Source: Podaxis mareebaensis
Taxonomy: Eukaryota > Basidiomycota > Agaricomycetes > Agaricales > Agaricaceae
Assembly (NCBI GenBank): GCA_018524725.1
Contig: JAEUWP010000473.1
Location: 1-31,287, forward strand
Length of the DNA stretch: 31,287 nucleotides
Reading direction: 5' to 3'
Positions 1-9,904 of this stretch are shown here, piece after piece. The notes beneath the pieces are model-generated. The model was not told the origin of the DNA and did not search any database. It saw only the letters and a program-made list of their open reading frames with translations. Position 1 is the first letter of the stretch, and each line of letters begins with the position of its first letter. The translations under genes and the position numbers were made by a program.

Positions 1-1582
1 GTAAATGGTTCTTTTCCCAGGTCCTGAATTGTTTACTGATTATCTGGTATTAGCCCCTAAACCAAAGAAGAAGCATCACTTGATCATGGCACCTAAGTTA
101 GGGGATCCTCCTCATGAAGAACTGTCTTCTGGAGAATATTACCAACCCTTGCCATTGCCTGAACTGACCCTGTCTCCCCATCCTAAAAAGAAGCATGGAT
201 GCACTGCCTCATCTTCCTGGCCTGCAAAGGTCATGAAGACTAGGGATAGTCAAGATGCCTCCTTGTGTGCTCACACAGGGGAACCTTCTAAGACCAAAGG
301 CAAGGGCAAAGAGTCTGCCCCTAAGTCTAGTAAGCCTTTTGGATTCCATCTTCTTATTTTCTTGATCATTTTCTTTAGCTCCTCATACCAATGAAAGCTT
401 GGTACATGAACATGGAGTGGTCTCTTCCTACCAGTGGCTGTGCCCTGCCAGCAAATTCTTTGCTCTTCCTCATGTGAATGAAATGGTAAAGTCTTCTTAT
501 TAAGTTTCTTGTACCTCTAACACTGACCTAACAACCTAGGGGCCTATGTGGGACAAAAATCCCAAATGTCCCAACTGCATTCATAGTTGGGTGGCTTGCA
601 CCCATAAACCCCTAACTCATGATAGCAAAGATGACACAAAGGACCCAAACACTCCTGTCTCACAACCTTTGGAGGCCTCTCTTAAAAGGGTGCCTTGCGA
701 AACCTGCCAGGCCAAGAACCAACCTCACTGCAGTCATGTGAAACCTCTGGCCTTAGTTCAAAACCTTGCAGAGATATTATGGGTCAGCACAATTTCTAGT
801 GAGCACTGTAAGTCCTCATTTGTTTTCTCTTTTTGTTTATACTTATTATTTAATTCTAAGACCTGAGAAATTGTCTTCGAAGTTTGAGTGTCACATGGAC
901 ACAAGTCCAAGGCCTTAAACTGCAACATTAGATTGCTGTTAACAGCTATCAGGCACAACTCAGTGAGTTTGCCCTGGATTTGGTTATGGCTGAAAAGTAT
1001 CATTGTCACAACCCAAATTATTGGGTTTATTGGGTGGAAGCTGGTCTAGCAGAAACTCAAGAGCAGGCTAATGAACTTTTCAATTTGGCTCGTGAGTGCC
1101 TTGAGAATCTGGATGTCAACCTTAGTACCCCTAAAGCTGCTGCTCACTTGTACAATGCTCAAGGCTGTCTCAAACAATACCTGTACTCAGCTTTGAGGGC
1201 TAAGCCCACCATTTGGCCTGAACTCCCCTCAGCTCCTACTTGGTTGGACCATCATCAAATGGCTTGAGAACAGGCTGGGATGTCTCCCATTCCAGAGGAG
1301 CCATCTCATGAAGGGGAGGCTATAGAGATTCCCACAGGTGAAGATATTTCAACTGCCAATGCTCGCGAGGAAGAGTCACCCTCACCTCCTCTGGTTCCTA
1401 GTAAATCTCCAAGCCCTCCCAAAGCTCCATCTCCAGCTCCTAGTGAGCCCTCATCTTCCTCATCATCTTCCTCAAGTTCTCACGTGGGTTCTCCAGTTCC
1501 TGCTCATGCACAGTCTCTTCCAGAGTCCTTGGAATCTAGTTCTGAGGAGTCTTCTGAGGAGGAAATCTTGGCTGACAAGTAG
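1..1582 (+). pseudogene. spliced gene 1: double Cys-cluster protein with Ser/Glu-rich tail, 5' end cut by window
   Basis: Four exons join in one frame: to 329, 379-485, 540-807 and 861-1582. The introns are 330-378 (49 bp), 486-539 (54 bp) and 808-860 (53 bp), all GT-AG with fungal-type donors (gtaagc, gtaaag, gtaagt). Bases 1-20 end in a pyrimidine-rich cag and may be the tail of another intron, so the ATG at 5 need not be the start. The protein has Lys-rich patches (PKPKKKHH, HPKKKHG), then two CxxC...C clusters in exon 3 (CPNCIHSWVACTH and CETCQAKNQPHCSH). A helical stretch near 1040-1190 follows, then a Pro/Ser-rich, acidic C-terminus ending in SSEESSEEEILADK. Exon 4 holds two in-frame stops, TAG 929-931 and TGA 1265-1267. 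Both are explainable as CAG to TAG and TGG to TGA. The function is unknown; the Cys clusters suggest zinc and nucleic-acid binding, which is inference. It lies antisense to Gypsy-1. Confidence 0.62.
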
Positions 1583-2813
1583 GATGGAACTTTTGTGTGG
1601 CCTTTCATTTTGTTCTGGTTTTTATTTTGGACTTCTATCAGTTGTCTGCTGTGTTTGTAACTTAGAGACTCGTTCTCCATGTCTAGGGTATATGCCTTAG
1701 ACTGCTTTCTCTAGTTACAATTTTTTTTATCTCTTGTTCATCTTGTAGTTAGAAACTTTCATTAGTTCTCTAGCTACAAGATTTTGTTGTTTATATTCTA
1801 TGGTCTTAATATAATGACCATTGTTCTGGTACTGTTTCTCATGTGATCTTATGAGCCCTAAGGCCAGTGATCTCTGGTCCCCATGAGTTCTGAATTCAAA
1901 TCTCCACTTGCATTCTTATGTGTGAAGTTCCACTGTTATGGAACACCTTGTGATTAAGACTTGATACAGATCTGACTAGTGATATTCATCTTATTGATCT
2001 GTTGTGACTTGTTTCTAATTGGTATATTTCCTAGCTAGGATTTCTTTGCTTGCACTGAAAAATCCAGTGTCTGGTGATGTCTTTGGTGATGATACTGGGG
2101 TGGCATACTCCTCTCTTCTCCCCCTTACTAAATAGATGACATCCTCATCTTCTTGCTAGATAGTGTAGGAGATTCTTTTGTAGTATTCACATGTTTATCT
2201 GTTCTGACTCATTGTTTAATACTTTTTGGCTACAGTATCATTCAACAATGTCTATATAGAGGATTGCTGCTTTTTGATACTACTGACACATCCTCTGTGG
2301 AGACCTTCCACACATTCTCTGCTGAGTTATCTTTATTCAGTTTTTCATTTGGGAGATGTAAAGTTCATTTCTCAATTGCTACATACTACTGTTACAGGTT
2401 AGGTAGCTTATCAATAGGCTTTTCAGACCTGTAACAATCTACCCTAAGCCTGTAAACATTTTTGCATGGATTTTCTGACCCATTTTCTAGTTCTTGTATT
2501 TAAGGACTTTGATAATGACTATGGAGAGCATTACTCCAGTCTTCTCGAGTATTCTCATCTGCTTTTTCTGATCCTTCTATTAATGTCTCTTGAATCTCTT
2601 AATGCCTTTACTGAACTTGATGATGCTGTTAGCAACTTTCATCATTGCCTTCAGCATTTCAGCTGCAAGGAGACTACTAAGACTTCTGTTTTTAAGTTTT
2701 TAATGCTCTTCAGGTGATTATTGAACCTGCAGTATGTCTTCACATGGAGCTTTCTATAACTTTCTGACTTGTCTTATTTATAGGATGTCTTCCTTTGTTA
2801 GCTTAAAGGTGAC
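1583..2813. other. no confident gene; possible decayed 5' exons of gene 2
   Basis: This T-rich stretch lacks a long coherent reading frame. Two short peptides look weakly coding on the plus strand: one near 2056-2133 ending in AYSSLLPLTK before a stop, and one near 2500-2690 containing HYSSLLEYS and a HHCLQHFSC segment. Both share YSSLL, which could mark repeated exons of the downstream gene. Frames change repeatedly, and I could not connect the peptides by splice sites. Otherwise I see nothing but untranslated or decayed sequence. Confidence 0.3.
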
Positions 2814-3897
2814 ATGAGTGCTCTGAACAAGCCTGATTTCAACAAGTTGGTTCACCAAGCTCATCATGTGTTCAAGATCTGGCAAAGCGATCATGATGGA
2901 AGCTACAAGATGCCTCCTGTCTATCACCAAATCCACCAACTTTGTCAACAATTGTCTCATGTCAAGACTAAGACTTCTATCCCTACTGAAATGACTTCCA
3001 ACCTTCCTGGAGGAGGTGGTCCTGATGATGGGCCAGCTGGTTCATCCACTACTTCAGTTTCTAGCACCAGTTCCAGTGCTCCACCTAAAAAGGTATGCTT
3101 GTGTTGCTCTTCTGTATTACTCCACAATTGATTTCCTTCTATAGCACTGCAGAGGGAAAGCTACTCCCTCTACTGATTGGGCTGCTAGTGAGGTTGCAGA
3201 AGAGGAGACCCAAATCATTAACCTCAATCTGGCTAACAGTCCACTTAGGTCTATCTCTCCTCCTGAAATAAGCCCTATATCAAGATTCTTTCTTTATAAG
3301 AGGCTAATATTTCTGCTAGGATCATATGCACATGGATGACATGGGTTCTGCTTTGATGCCTTCATTGCTTGAAGTCTTTACTCAGGCCCCTAGCTCCTCT
3401 GTCCATGTCCATACATCCCCTTAACACTATTGACAATAACTGATTTTTCTGATAGTCGGGTACTGTGCTGTGCACTCACATTGCCACAGTATGTCTTCCT
3501 TATGCATTGGTTCCAGGGATGGACACTTCAAGTCATGCTTACCAATGTGCTGTACAGCTTACTGCTAATTATCATCCTTGTGTCATTACTGCAAAGGCTT
3601 CCAGCAACAGTGAGTGTTCTGATTGCTTCTTTAGTTAAGCTAGGATTGACCTAGGTCTTTTCAGCTGCTACTCTCTCAAAATCCTTACAAGGCTTTGCCA
3701 CTTGTGCCATTGAGCTTAATGAGCACCTTGCTTCGACTGCTAGCAAACCAGCAGTTGAAACCCATCTCTTGGGATGTAGCTTGAAAGTTGTTCAGGCTGT
3801 GGAGGATTTAGAGGTAGCTGTTCATCACTACCAGTACCTTTCAGGTGAGCAAGACAATTTGCTCAAAGCCTTAGATGGTATGTCCATTAAGGCTTAA
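2814..3897 (+). CDS. spliced gene 2: helical, Gly/Ser-linker protein of unknown function
   Basis: Exon 2814-3092 joins in phase to 3145 through a GT-AG intron 3093-3144 (52 bp, donor gtatgc). Exon 3456-3609 joins to 3665-3897 through intron 3610-3664 (55 bp, donor gtgagt), and the split codon is restored. The middle (3145 to about 3250 and 3320-3400) is less clear: 3401-3455 could be an intron with a weak gtccat donor, and the join at about 3250-3319 does not keep phase, so one splice site may be mutated. The ATG at 2814 is the first in frame, but a tag at 2799-2801 could be an acceptor from upstream exons. The protein has a His-rich helical start, a Gly/Ser/Thr linker (PGGGGPDDGPAGSS), scattered Cys, and a helical C-terminus ending in DGMSIKA. 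Gene 1 shares the plan of helical C-terminus plus low-complexity linker, so they may be distant relatives. Not recognised. It converges on the Gypsy-1 integrase end. Confidence 0.5.
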
Positions 3898-4114
3898 AGT
3901 ACTGACTGAGCTACTTCTTGTATACCTTCTCTACTGTTGCCACTCCAATACTCCCAACTCATCCATATACTGCTGTTAAACTCTGCCTTATTGATACTCT
4001 GACTGTTTGTGTACTCATCATTTCTTTACTGTCCTTACTGCTCTGTGAATACACATGTACCTTTCTGGTAGCTTCTGCTGATACCTAAGGATTCTTCGCA
4101 AGGTACTTGTCTCA
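3898..4114. other. short gap between convergent genes
   Basis: These 217 bases separate the stop of gene 2 (3895-3897) from the last codon of the Gypsy-1 integrase frame on the opposite strand. I see no ORF, repeat or LTR end here. In particular it lacks the TGTTAYGGC start or the CATCA end seen in the Gypsy-1 LTR. Confidence 0.4.
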
Positions 4115-6952
4115 CTAGGATTCCATTTCTTTGTCAGTGAGTCTTTTATCTGATTCTTCTAGCAACTTTAATGCATCTGAGTTAGTGTCTAAAAGACTTC
4201 TGACTTTCTCATTGAACTTGATCTTTTGTCTCACGAGGTATGGTATTATTCTGAATGCTGCTACCTTATTTTGCCAAACTGATCCATCCATTTCCACTAG
4301 AATATAAGCTCCTCTGCTTAACCATTTTATGACTACCATAGGCCCTATATATCTTGGTTTCATTTTTCAGTCTGTGGACATCTTGATTGTGGAGTTCTTT
4401 ACTAAGACCAGATTCCCAGGTCCTAGTTTGAACTCTTTGATCTTATGCTTATAATCCTCCTCTAGTTGTAATGCTCATGTTAACTTTTCTTCAGTCACCC
4501 TCGCACGCATTTCTTCTACATGTGTTACATGTTTTGCTAGAGCCTGTGCCCTTAATCTGATAAGTTCACTAGTGGATGTCAACTTGTTTGGGTACTTGAC
4601 CAGCCATGTTGCTTCAATTACATCTAAAGGAATAGTTGGGTGTGCCCCTGTTACCATAAAATATAGCAAACAACCTGTTCCTTTTCTGATAGTGATATGA
4701 TCTGCCCACATTACATGATGTAGCAACCAATTCCATTTCTTTATATCACCATTTGTTGCTTTGAACAACATCTGGCAGAGATCCCAATGGGGTCTTTTGA
4801 TGGTACTGTTAGCTTGCGAGTTATATGGTGAAATGGTGACACCTTTAATTCCATATTTTGCTGATAACCACCTCACTGCCTTTTTAAATGGGGATCTGTT
4901 ATCAGTAACTACTTTAACTAACGAGCCCCACCAACAAATGATATCTTCAAATAGCCATTGACCAATGGACTTCATGTTTTCTTTTCTTAGCACTCTTGCC
5001 TCCATCCACAAGGATAACCCACAATGTCCATGTACAATATAACTACATCTGTTTGATGGTGGAGTAATATGTACTGTATCTGCATGTAATACTTGGAATA
5101 TAGATGGTGTATGTGTTACCACTGGGGGGAGCTCTAGTGCCATTTTCTGTCTAATTTGACAAAGGTGGCATGATTTGACATACCACATGATGTTGCCTTC
5201 CATCTCTGGCCACCAAAACCTTTGGGCAATCATCCTGTTTGTCACATAGGCACCTCTGTGTCCCAATTTATCGTGACATTCTTTCATGATGTTCATGCAA
5301 TTTTCTAGATCTACCACTAGTTGTGGAAAACTGGATCCAGTTGTTTTTCTGTACAGTTGTCTGTCCTTATCTAGCCAGAAGTGTGAGGCCGCTCTGATGA
5401 ACTTTGCCTGCTCTGTAGTCATTCTCGTGAGGTCTGATTTCTTAGGTCCAGTAGCTAACCAGTCCCTAATTTTGTGAAGCTGTTCATCCTGCATCTTGGC
5501 AGTCTGAGTTCTTCTGTTTTCATCATAAGGTTCTTCACTAACTGCTATATCCTCTAAGTCTCATTCTTCTTGTGATGTTACTTCATCTAAGAATTGTCTA
5601 ATGAGTATAGGACAGCTGGGATCTCTCATGAGTACCCTTCACTGCTTAATTTCTCACTTAGTATTTTCCTTAGTCTCTCTTAAGGCCATCTGGAATTCTG
5701 AATTATCTTTGAAGAACTTCTGAAGGAAACTGGTCCTATTGTCAATTTCATTGAAGAAGTCTTCTAAGTCTAGGGGGTCCTCATTGCGAGGATCATTCTT
5801 CACCAGTTCAAAGTCTTCTCCATCATCTTCTGAACCATCATCAAACTTTCGCTCAACAGGGTCTCCCAGATACCAGGGGTGTCACAAGAGTCCATCTGGA
5901 CTGAAAGTCTTTCCTTTCTTATGTACCAGGGTGAAATGGAAGTTGGTCCTAATGTAGTCTACCCAGTGATTAATCATCACATTAGGCAGTTTACCAGGAT
6001 TATTCAACATTCTGAACAAATACTTAGCATCGGTTTCAATTACCAGGTTTCTACACCCTTTTAATAAATATGCTTCTTCTTCTAGTGCCATTCTCAATCC
6101 ACACAATTCTCACTTGGGTTGTGAATACTGCTGCTGTCTGGGATCCATTAATATGGAATTGAACTTCACATAGTGAATCTGCTTAGGGTCTATATCATCA
6201 TGTTGATAGATATAGTACCCTACTGCTCTCCATGAGGAGTCTACTGCCATTACAATAGGCTGTTCACTAGGAAACTTAGGATTCCTAGTATGAAAGCATT
6301 CTTGTATCTTATCTTTTAATTGCTGTTGCACAAGCTCCTGTTCTGGTCCCCATTCAAATAGTATGTTGGGTCTGCACACATTATACAAAGGAGCTGCAAT
6401 GGTTACAAAGTGAGGAATATGATTCCTGCATTGAACTGCTGTACCTAAGAAAGCTCTTACATTGGTAGGATTTTCACAAGGCCCCCATCTAATGATCTTT
6501 CCTATGGTATCTGCTGTAGGTTTTCTTCCTTGGTAGGAACAGTCAAACCCAACAATTGTAATATGATCAGCACAAATTGTAGTCTTGGGTCCTGAAAAGG
6601 TTCCTTCCACATACTTCATTCTCTGTAATATTCTATTGACTGTTTGCATATGCTCCCATACAAAGTAATGAATCCCTGGGTTCTTGCATAGAACTTCATA
6701 ACTTCTGTCAGGTTGTTCGTAGCAAGATAGAGGTCCTCTAATAGGTACATCGTCTATGTAGGGCATAGTGTATTCTGGTATTTCATCTTGCAGGATGTAA
6801 GTTATGTCATCATGAAAGATTGGAATGGAATTAGTCCAACCCATTGGTAGGGTGACCAACCTCAATGCTCCAAATGGTGTCTGGAAGGTGGTGAAGTCTC
6901 ATGACGATTCTGCTAACTGTCGCTCATCATAACCAACATATAAATCTAATAC
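4115..6952 (-). pseudogene. pol: Gypsy-1 pol, 3' half: RT palm, RNase H, integrase
   Basis: This is one frame read from 6952 down to 4115. RT: DFTTFQTPFGALRLVTLPMG followed by the catalytic MPYIDDV, which is intact. Connection and RNase H: VMAVDSSW, then LEEEAYLL, then VIETDAKY, giving the D, E and D of the active site. An acidic spacer lies at about 5700-5880. Integrase: a zinc domain with HDKLGHRG and CHLCQIRQ, catalytic LHADTVH and VTDNRSPF. The third acidic residue is missing: the stretch that should hold Glu reads NSTIKRPHW (Lys codon 4796-4798). The C-terminal KPRYIGP...GAYILVEMDGS is a GPY/F-like tail. In-frame stops are at 6899-6901, 6110-6112, 5882-5884, 5654-5656, 5639-5641, 5561-5563, 4475-4477 and 4367-4369, and every one is TGA. 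The copy is not functional. It continues the frame of the RT half beyond LINE-A. Confidence 0.85.
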
Positions 6953-6967
6953 ACCATTACATGCGTG
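6953..6967. repeat. left target-site duplication of LINE-A
   Basis: The 15-base ACCATTACATGCGTG here matches ACCATTACATGTGTG at 9890-9904, with one difference, CG versus TG. Both copies belong to the Gypsy-1 RT frame read on the minus strand, coding CNG on each side, so this is duplicated target sequence. Confidence 0.85.
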
Positions 6968-9585
6968 GATCATGGCCTCCATTTTCACCTAGGGAATTGA
7001 CAGATGCCCTCTCACCTTGTGCTAACTCTTCTGCCCCAGGCCCAGACCATCTCACATGGGCCCACATCAAATTCCTCATGTCTGATGATGTCATCAAATC
7101 GAACTTCATATCCTTTGCCTCTGCATGTATTCAATTTCACACATGGCTGGAATATTTCAAAACATCCACTTCGGTTATCATTCCTAAACTGAACAAACCT
7201 CATTACTCAATGCCTAAAATGTTCCGACCCATCATCCTCCTCAACACCCTAGGCAAACTCATTGAAAAGATGATATCCAATCATCTTCAATTTGAATCTA
7301 CCCAGTTCGATCTTGTTCACCCCCTACAATTTGGGGGCATCATACACTGCTCAACTGAAGATGCAGGAGTTTTTGTCACCCATATGGTTCGTACTGGATG
7401 GAAAAAGAACCTGAAAACGAGTGTCCTCGCTTTTGATGTCACTCAATTCTTTCCTTCTATCAATCACTCTCTTTTAATCCAGATTCTCAAAAGACATGGC
7501 TTTAATTCATCTATAGTCTCATTCTTTTTGAACTATTTAATTAATCACTTTACTAAGTACTCTTGGAATAACGACACTTCTCCTCCCTTCCCTGCTTCTG
7601 TAGGTGTAGGTCAAGGTTCAGCTCTTTCCCCCATCTTAACCACTCTCTATCTTTCACCATTCATTCACAAATTCTCTAACAATGCTCGGTGTAAACTACT
7701 CTCTTTTGTAGACAATGGTCTCATTATTGTACAATCTGACTCTTTCCATACAAATTGTAATTTACTTGCTTCTGTATATCTTAGTTGCAAACAATTGCTA
7801 ACCGCCATGGGCCTCGCTCTTGAACATGATAAGACTGAGGCCTTTCATTTTTCCAATCACCCTTGGGCAGAACCCAATCCCCACATCATTGTCGACCACC
7901 CCACAGATGGTCAGCTCACCTTCATTCCCAAGCATCACCTTCGATACTTGGGCTTTTATTTTGACTGGGTGCTCTCATTTAAAGAACACGTCCGCTATTA
8001 CTCCACAAAGGTGCTATCCACAGTCAAATGTATGCGCCTCCTCGGCAATTCCATCTGAGGCCTATCCCCATTACACAAATGCCTCCTTTACAGGTCTTGT
8101 GTTGTCCCCATTGCCATATACGGTTTCCATTTATGGTTCAATCGTAATGGCCGATACAAAGGCCTTATTAAACAACTCCAGCAAATGCAACGGTCTGCTG
8201 CCCTATGGATCACAGGTGCATTTCGCACAACACCCATGGGTGGCATTGAGGCCATTGCTGGTCTCATCCCCATCCAACTCCATCTCTTTAAACTTGCCAA
8301 GTGATGCTCTCTTTGCTTCCAAACCCTCCCCCCTTCCCATCCCCTTAAAATCCTCACACGTGATGTTGACACACTCGATGCGCACTCCACCAAAACCAGA
8401 TCCATGGTGCTAGACTTTGTGTCTGATGCCCAATTGGTCTCAGACTGGTTCAACTGCCTCCATCCTAATGCCAAGCCTGGTCAGCAACTCATTGACCACT
8501 TCAACTCCCAACTTCATTTTCATCAATGTCCCACCCCTGTCGATAACAATGTCAGGGCTAGATACATTCAGTCTCTCAATGTAGCTAGAGATTCCTCTTT
8601 TTCCTCTCCAGTATCATTAGTTGTTGCTTCTGATGGTTCTGTTCCCCTCGATCTGCAGCTCTCCACAACCTCTGCTTACATAGTTTTTGGCTCCTCTGCT
8701 TCTGATATCCTCTCCTCATCTGTTCACCCCTGTGGGGAAGTCATCTCTTCTGACTCTGAATCATATGCTATCTGACTCAGTCTTTTTTCTTCAATCTCTC
8801 TCGCTATATCTAATAGTTACTCCTCTATTTCTCTATTCACAGACTCTATCTCCTCTACCAAACTTCTTTTTAACTACGGCCCCCATAGTGCTCACAAGGA
8901 CGCTTTAGCGGTTATCCCCCTTCTCTGAGAATGGTTGTCTTCATCCCCCCTCAATAACATCCATTTCTGGTCAGTTCCATCCTCCAAAAAATGGTCAGTT
9001 CATTTCCAAGTGCATAACCTTGCCAAGTCGCTGTGCATACCCAACAACCCATGGTTCCCAATCTGCACCTCTCTGGGATACGTTTGAAACCATTACACCA
9101 CCAAATGCCTTGCCCTCTGGAGGCAAAAGATGAATGTTCCCAAACATTGAGGCCACAACTGGCTTCCCCTTACCAACTCCGCGGACCAACCTCTGGAACC
9201 CAAATACACCAACAGCGGCACTTGGCTTTCATCTAGCCTTGGTGCTGACCCTAATCTCTGCATGCACTTTACCTGCTGTGTAACTGACCATGTGCCTATT
9301 GGCACTTTCAGACAGCACTTCTTCCCAGGGCACTACATTACCTCTTGCCCATGTGGTGAGGAACTTGAAACACAGGACCACATCATCCATCAATGTCCCT
9401 GCTTCCATCGACCTTATGGAATTCGTATGAATATCCACTGGCTCATTCAGTTCCTTCACGAAAACCTGGCAGCATTCTCATTCACTGACCAGATACAAGG
9501 ACCAATAACATTTGAGGACTATAACACTCAACAGCTTACTTGACGAGAGAGGTTGGCCTTACATGGTGCTCCTGATGTTCACTGA
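6968..9585 (+). pseudogene. LINE-A ORF2: RT, RNase H, C-terminal Cys/His motif
   Basis: A single frame can be followed from 6968 to a terminal stop at 9583-9585, a stop shared with LINE-B (both end in PDVH). RT motifs: SSAPGPDHLTWAH, TSVIIPKLNKPHY, FRPIILLNTLGKLIEK, AFDVTQFFPSINH and GVGQGSALSPIL. The catalytic box at 7705-7719 reads FVDNG where family members have YMDDG or similar, so one Asp is lost. RNase H: ASDGSVP, SSDSESYA and LFTDSISS hold the three acidic residues. The C-terminus has ITSCPCGE followed by HIIHQCPCF. In-frame stops are at 8056-8058, 8302-8304, 8773-8775, 8926-8928, 9085-9087, 9148-9150 and 9541-9543, all TGA. There are no frameshifts. It is dead from point mutations alone. 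Confidence 0.88.
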
Positions 9586-9889
9586 AAGAATCTTTCCTTT
9601 CCCCTTTCTTTTCTGTCTCTCTTATGTATGCTTGCCTTTTGCTAGCTCCATCTTCCCCTCCCACTTCACTTTCGTCTCTCTTCTCTCTCTACATTTGACT
9701 AGTTGTACTTTCTATCTTGTGCTGGTTGCCTCCTAGCTCCCTCACTCCTCTCCTCATTTCTTTTTCCTTTTCTCTTTTCTTTGTTTCCTTCTCGTGTCTA
9801 TAGGTTTCGGCTCTTGGGACTGCTATCGCGCACCCATTTGTAGTAGCTAGTCTATTGCAATAAATGTTGATTTAAAAAAAAAAAAAAAA
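6968..9889 (+). mobile_element. LINE-A: 5'-truncated non-LTR retrotransposon inserted in Gypsy-1 RT
   Basis: The element starts abruptly a few codons before the RT core, runs through RT, RNase H and a C-terminal Cys/His motif, and ends in a 3' UTR with an A-tract (9874-9890). It is bounded by a 15-bp target-site duplication. Length is about 2.9 kb; the missing part would be ORF1, the endonuclease and the 5' UTR. Truncation at the 5' end and a 3' poly-A are the normal outcome of target-primed reverse transcription. The 3' UTR closely matches that of LINE-B (shared ttgggactgctat and cccatttgtagtag), so A and B are one family. It has more CpG than LINE-C, which suggests it is younger. Confidence 0.9.
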
Positions 9890-9890
9890 A
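9586..9890 (+). other. LINE-A 3' UTR and poly-A tail
   Basis: A pyrimidine-rich 3' UTR ends in tctattgcaataaatg, a few bases and a run of 17 A at 9874-9890. The aataaa-like hexamer lies about 15 bases before the tail, as a polyadenylation signal would. LINE-B carries the same ending in inverse orientation at 16804-16860. Confidence 0.8.
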
Positions 9891-9904
9891 CCATTACATG
9901 TGTG
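9890..9904. repeat. right target-site duplication of LINE-A
   Basis: This is the partner of 6953-6967. The first A is shared with the poly-A tail. The only mismatch, at 9901 against 6964, is a CpG to TpG change. Confidence 0.85.

Noticed and set aside
1280..1582. Separate Ser-rich gene starting at ATG 1280
   Set aside because: It is in the same frame as the preceding exon and separated from it only by one TGA, so it is the C-terminus of gene 1.
2778..2960. Minus-strand 60-codon ORF
   Set aside because: It is the complement of the first exon of gene 2, which has supporting splice structure.
7820..8413. 197-codon open frame overlapping LINE-A
   Set aside because: It is out of register with the RT/RNase H frame, which shows all family motifs; the matching out-of-frame ORF in LINE-B (18294-18572) has the same cause.
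9874..9890. A-tract as a simple repeat
   Set aside because: It is the tail of LINE-A, followed directly by the target duplication; the same holds for the tracts at 16804, 18643, 18817, 26497 and 28832.
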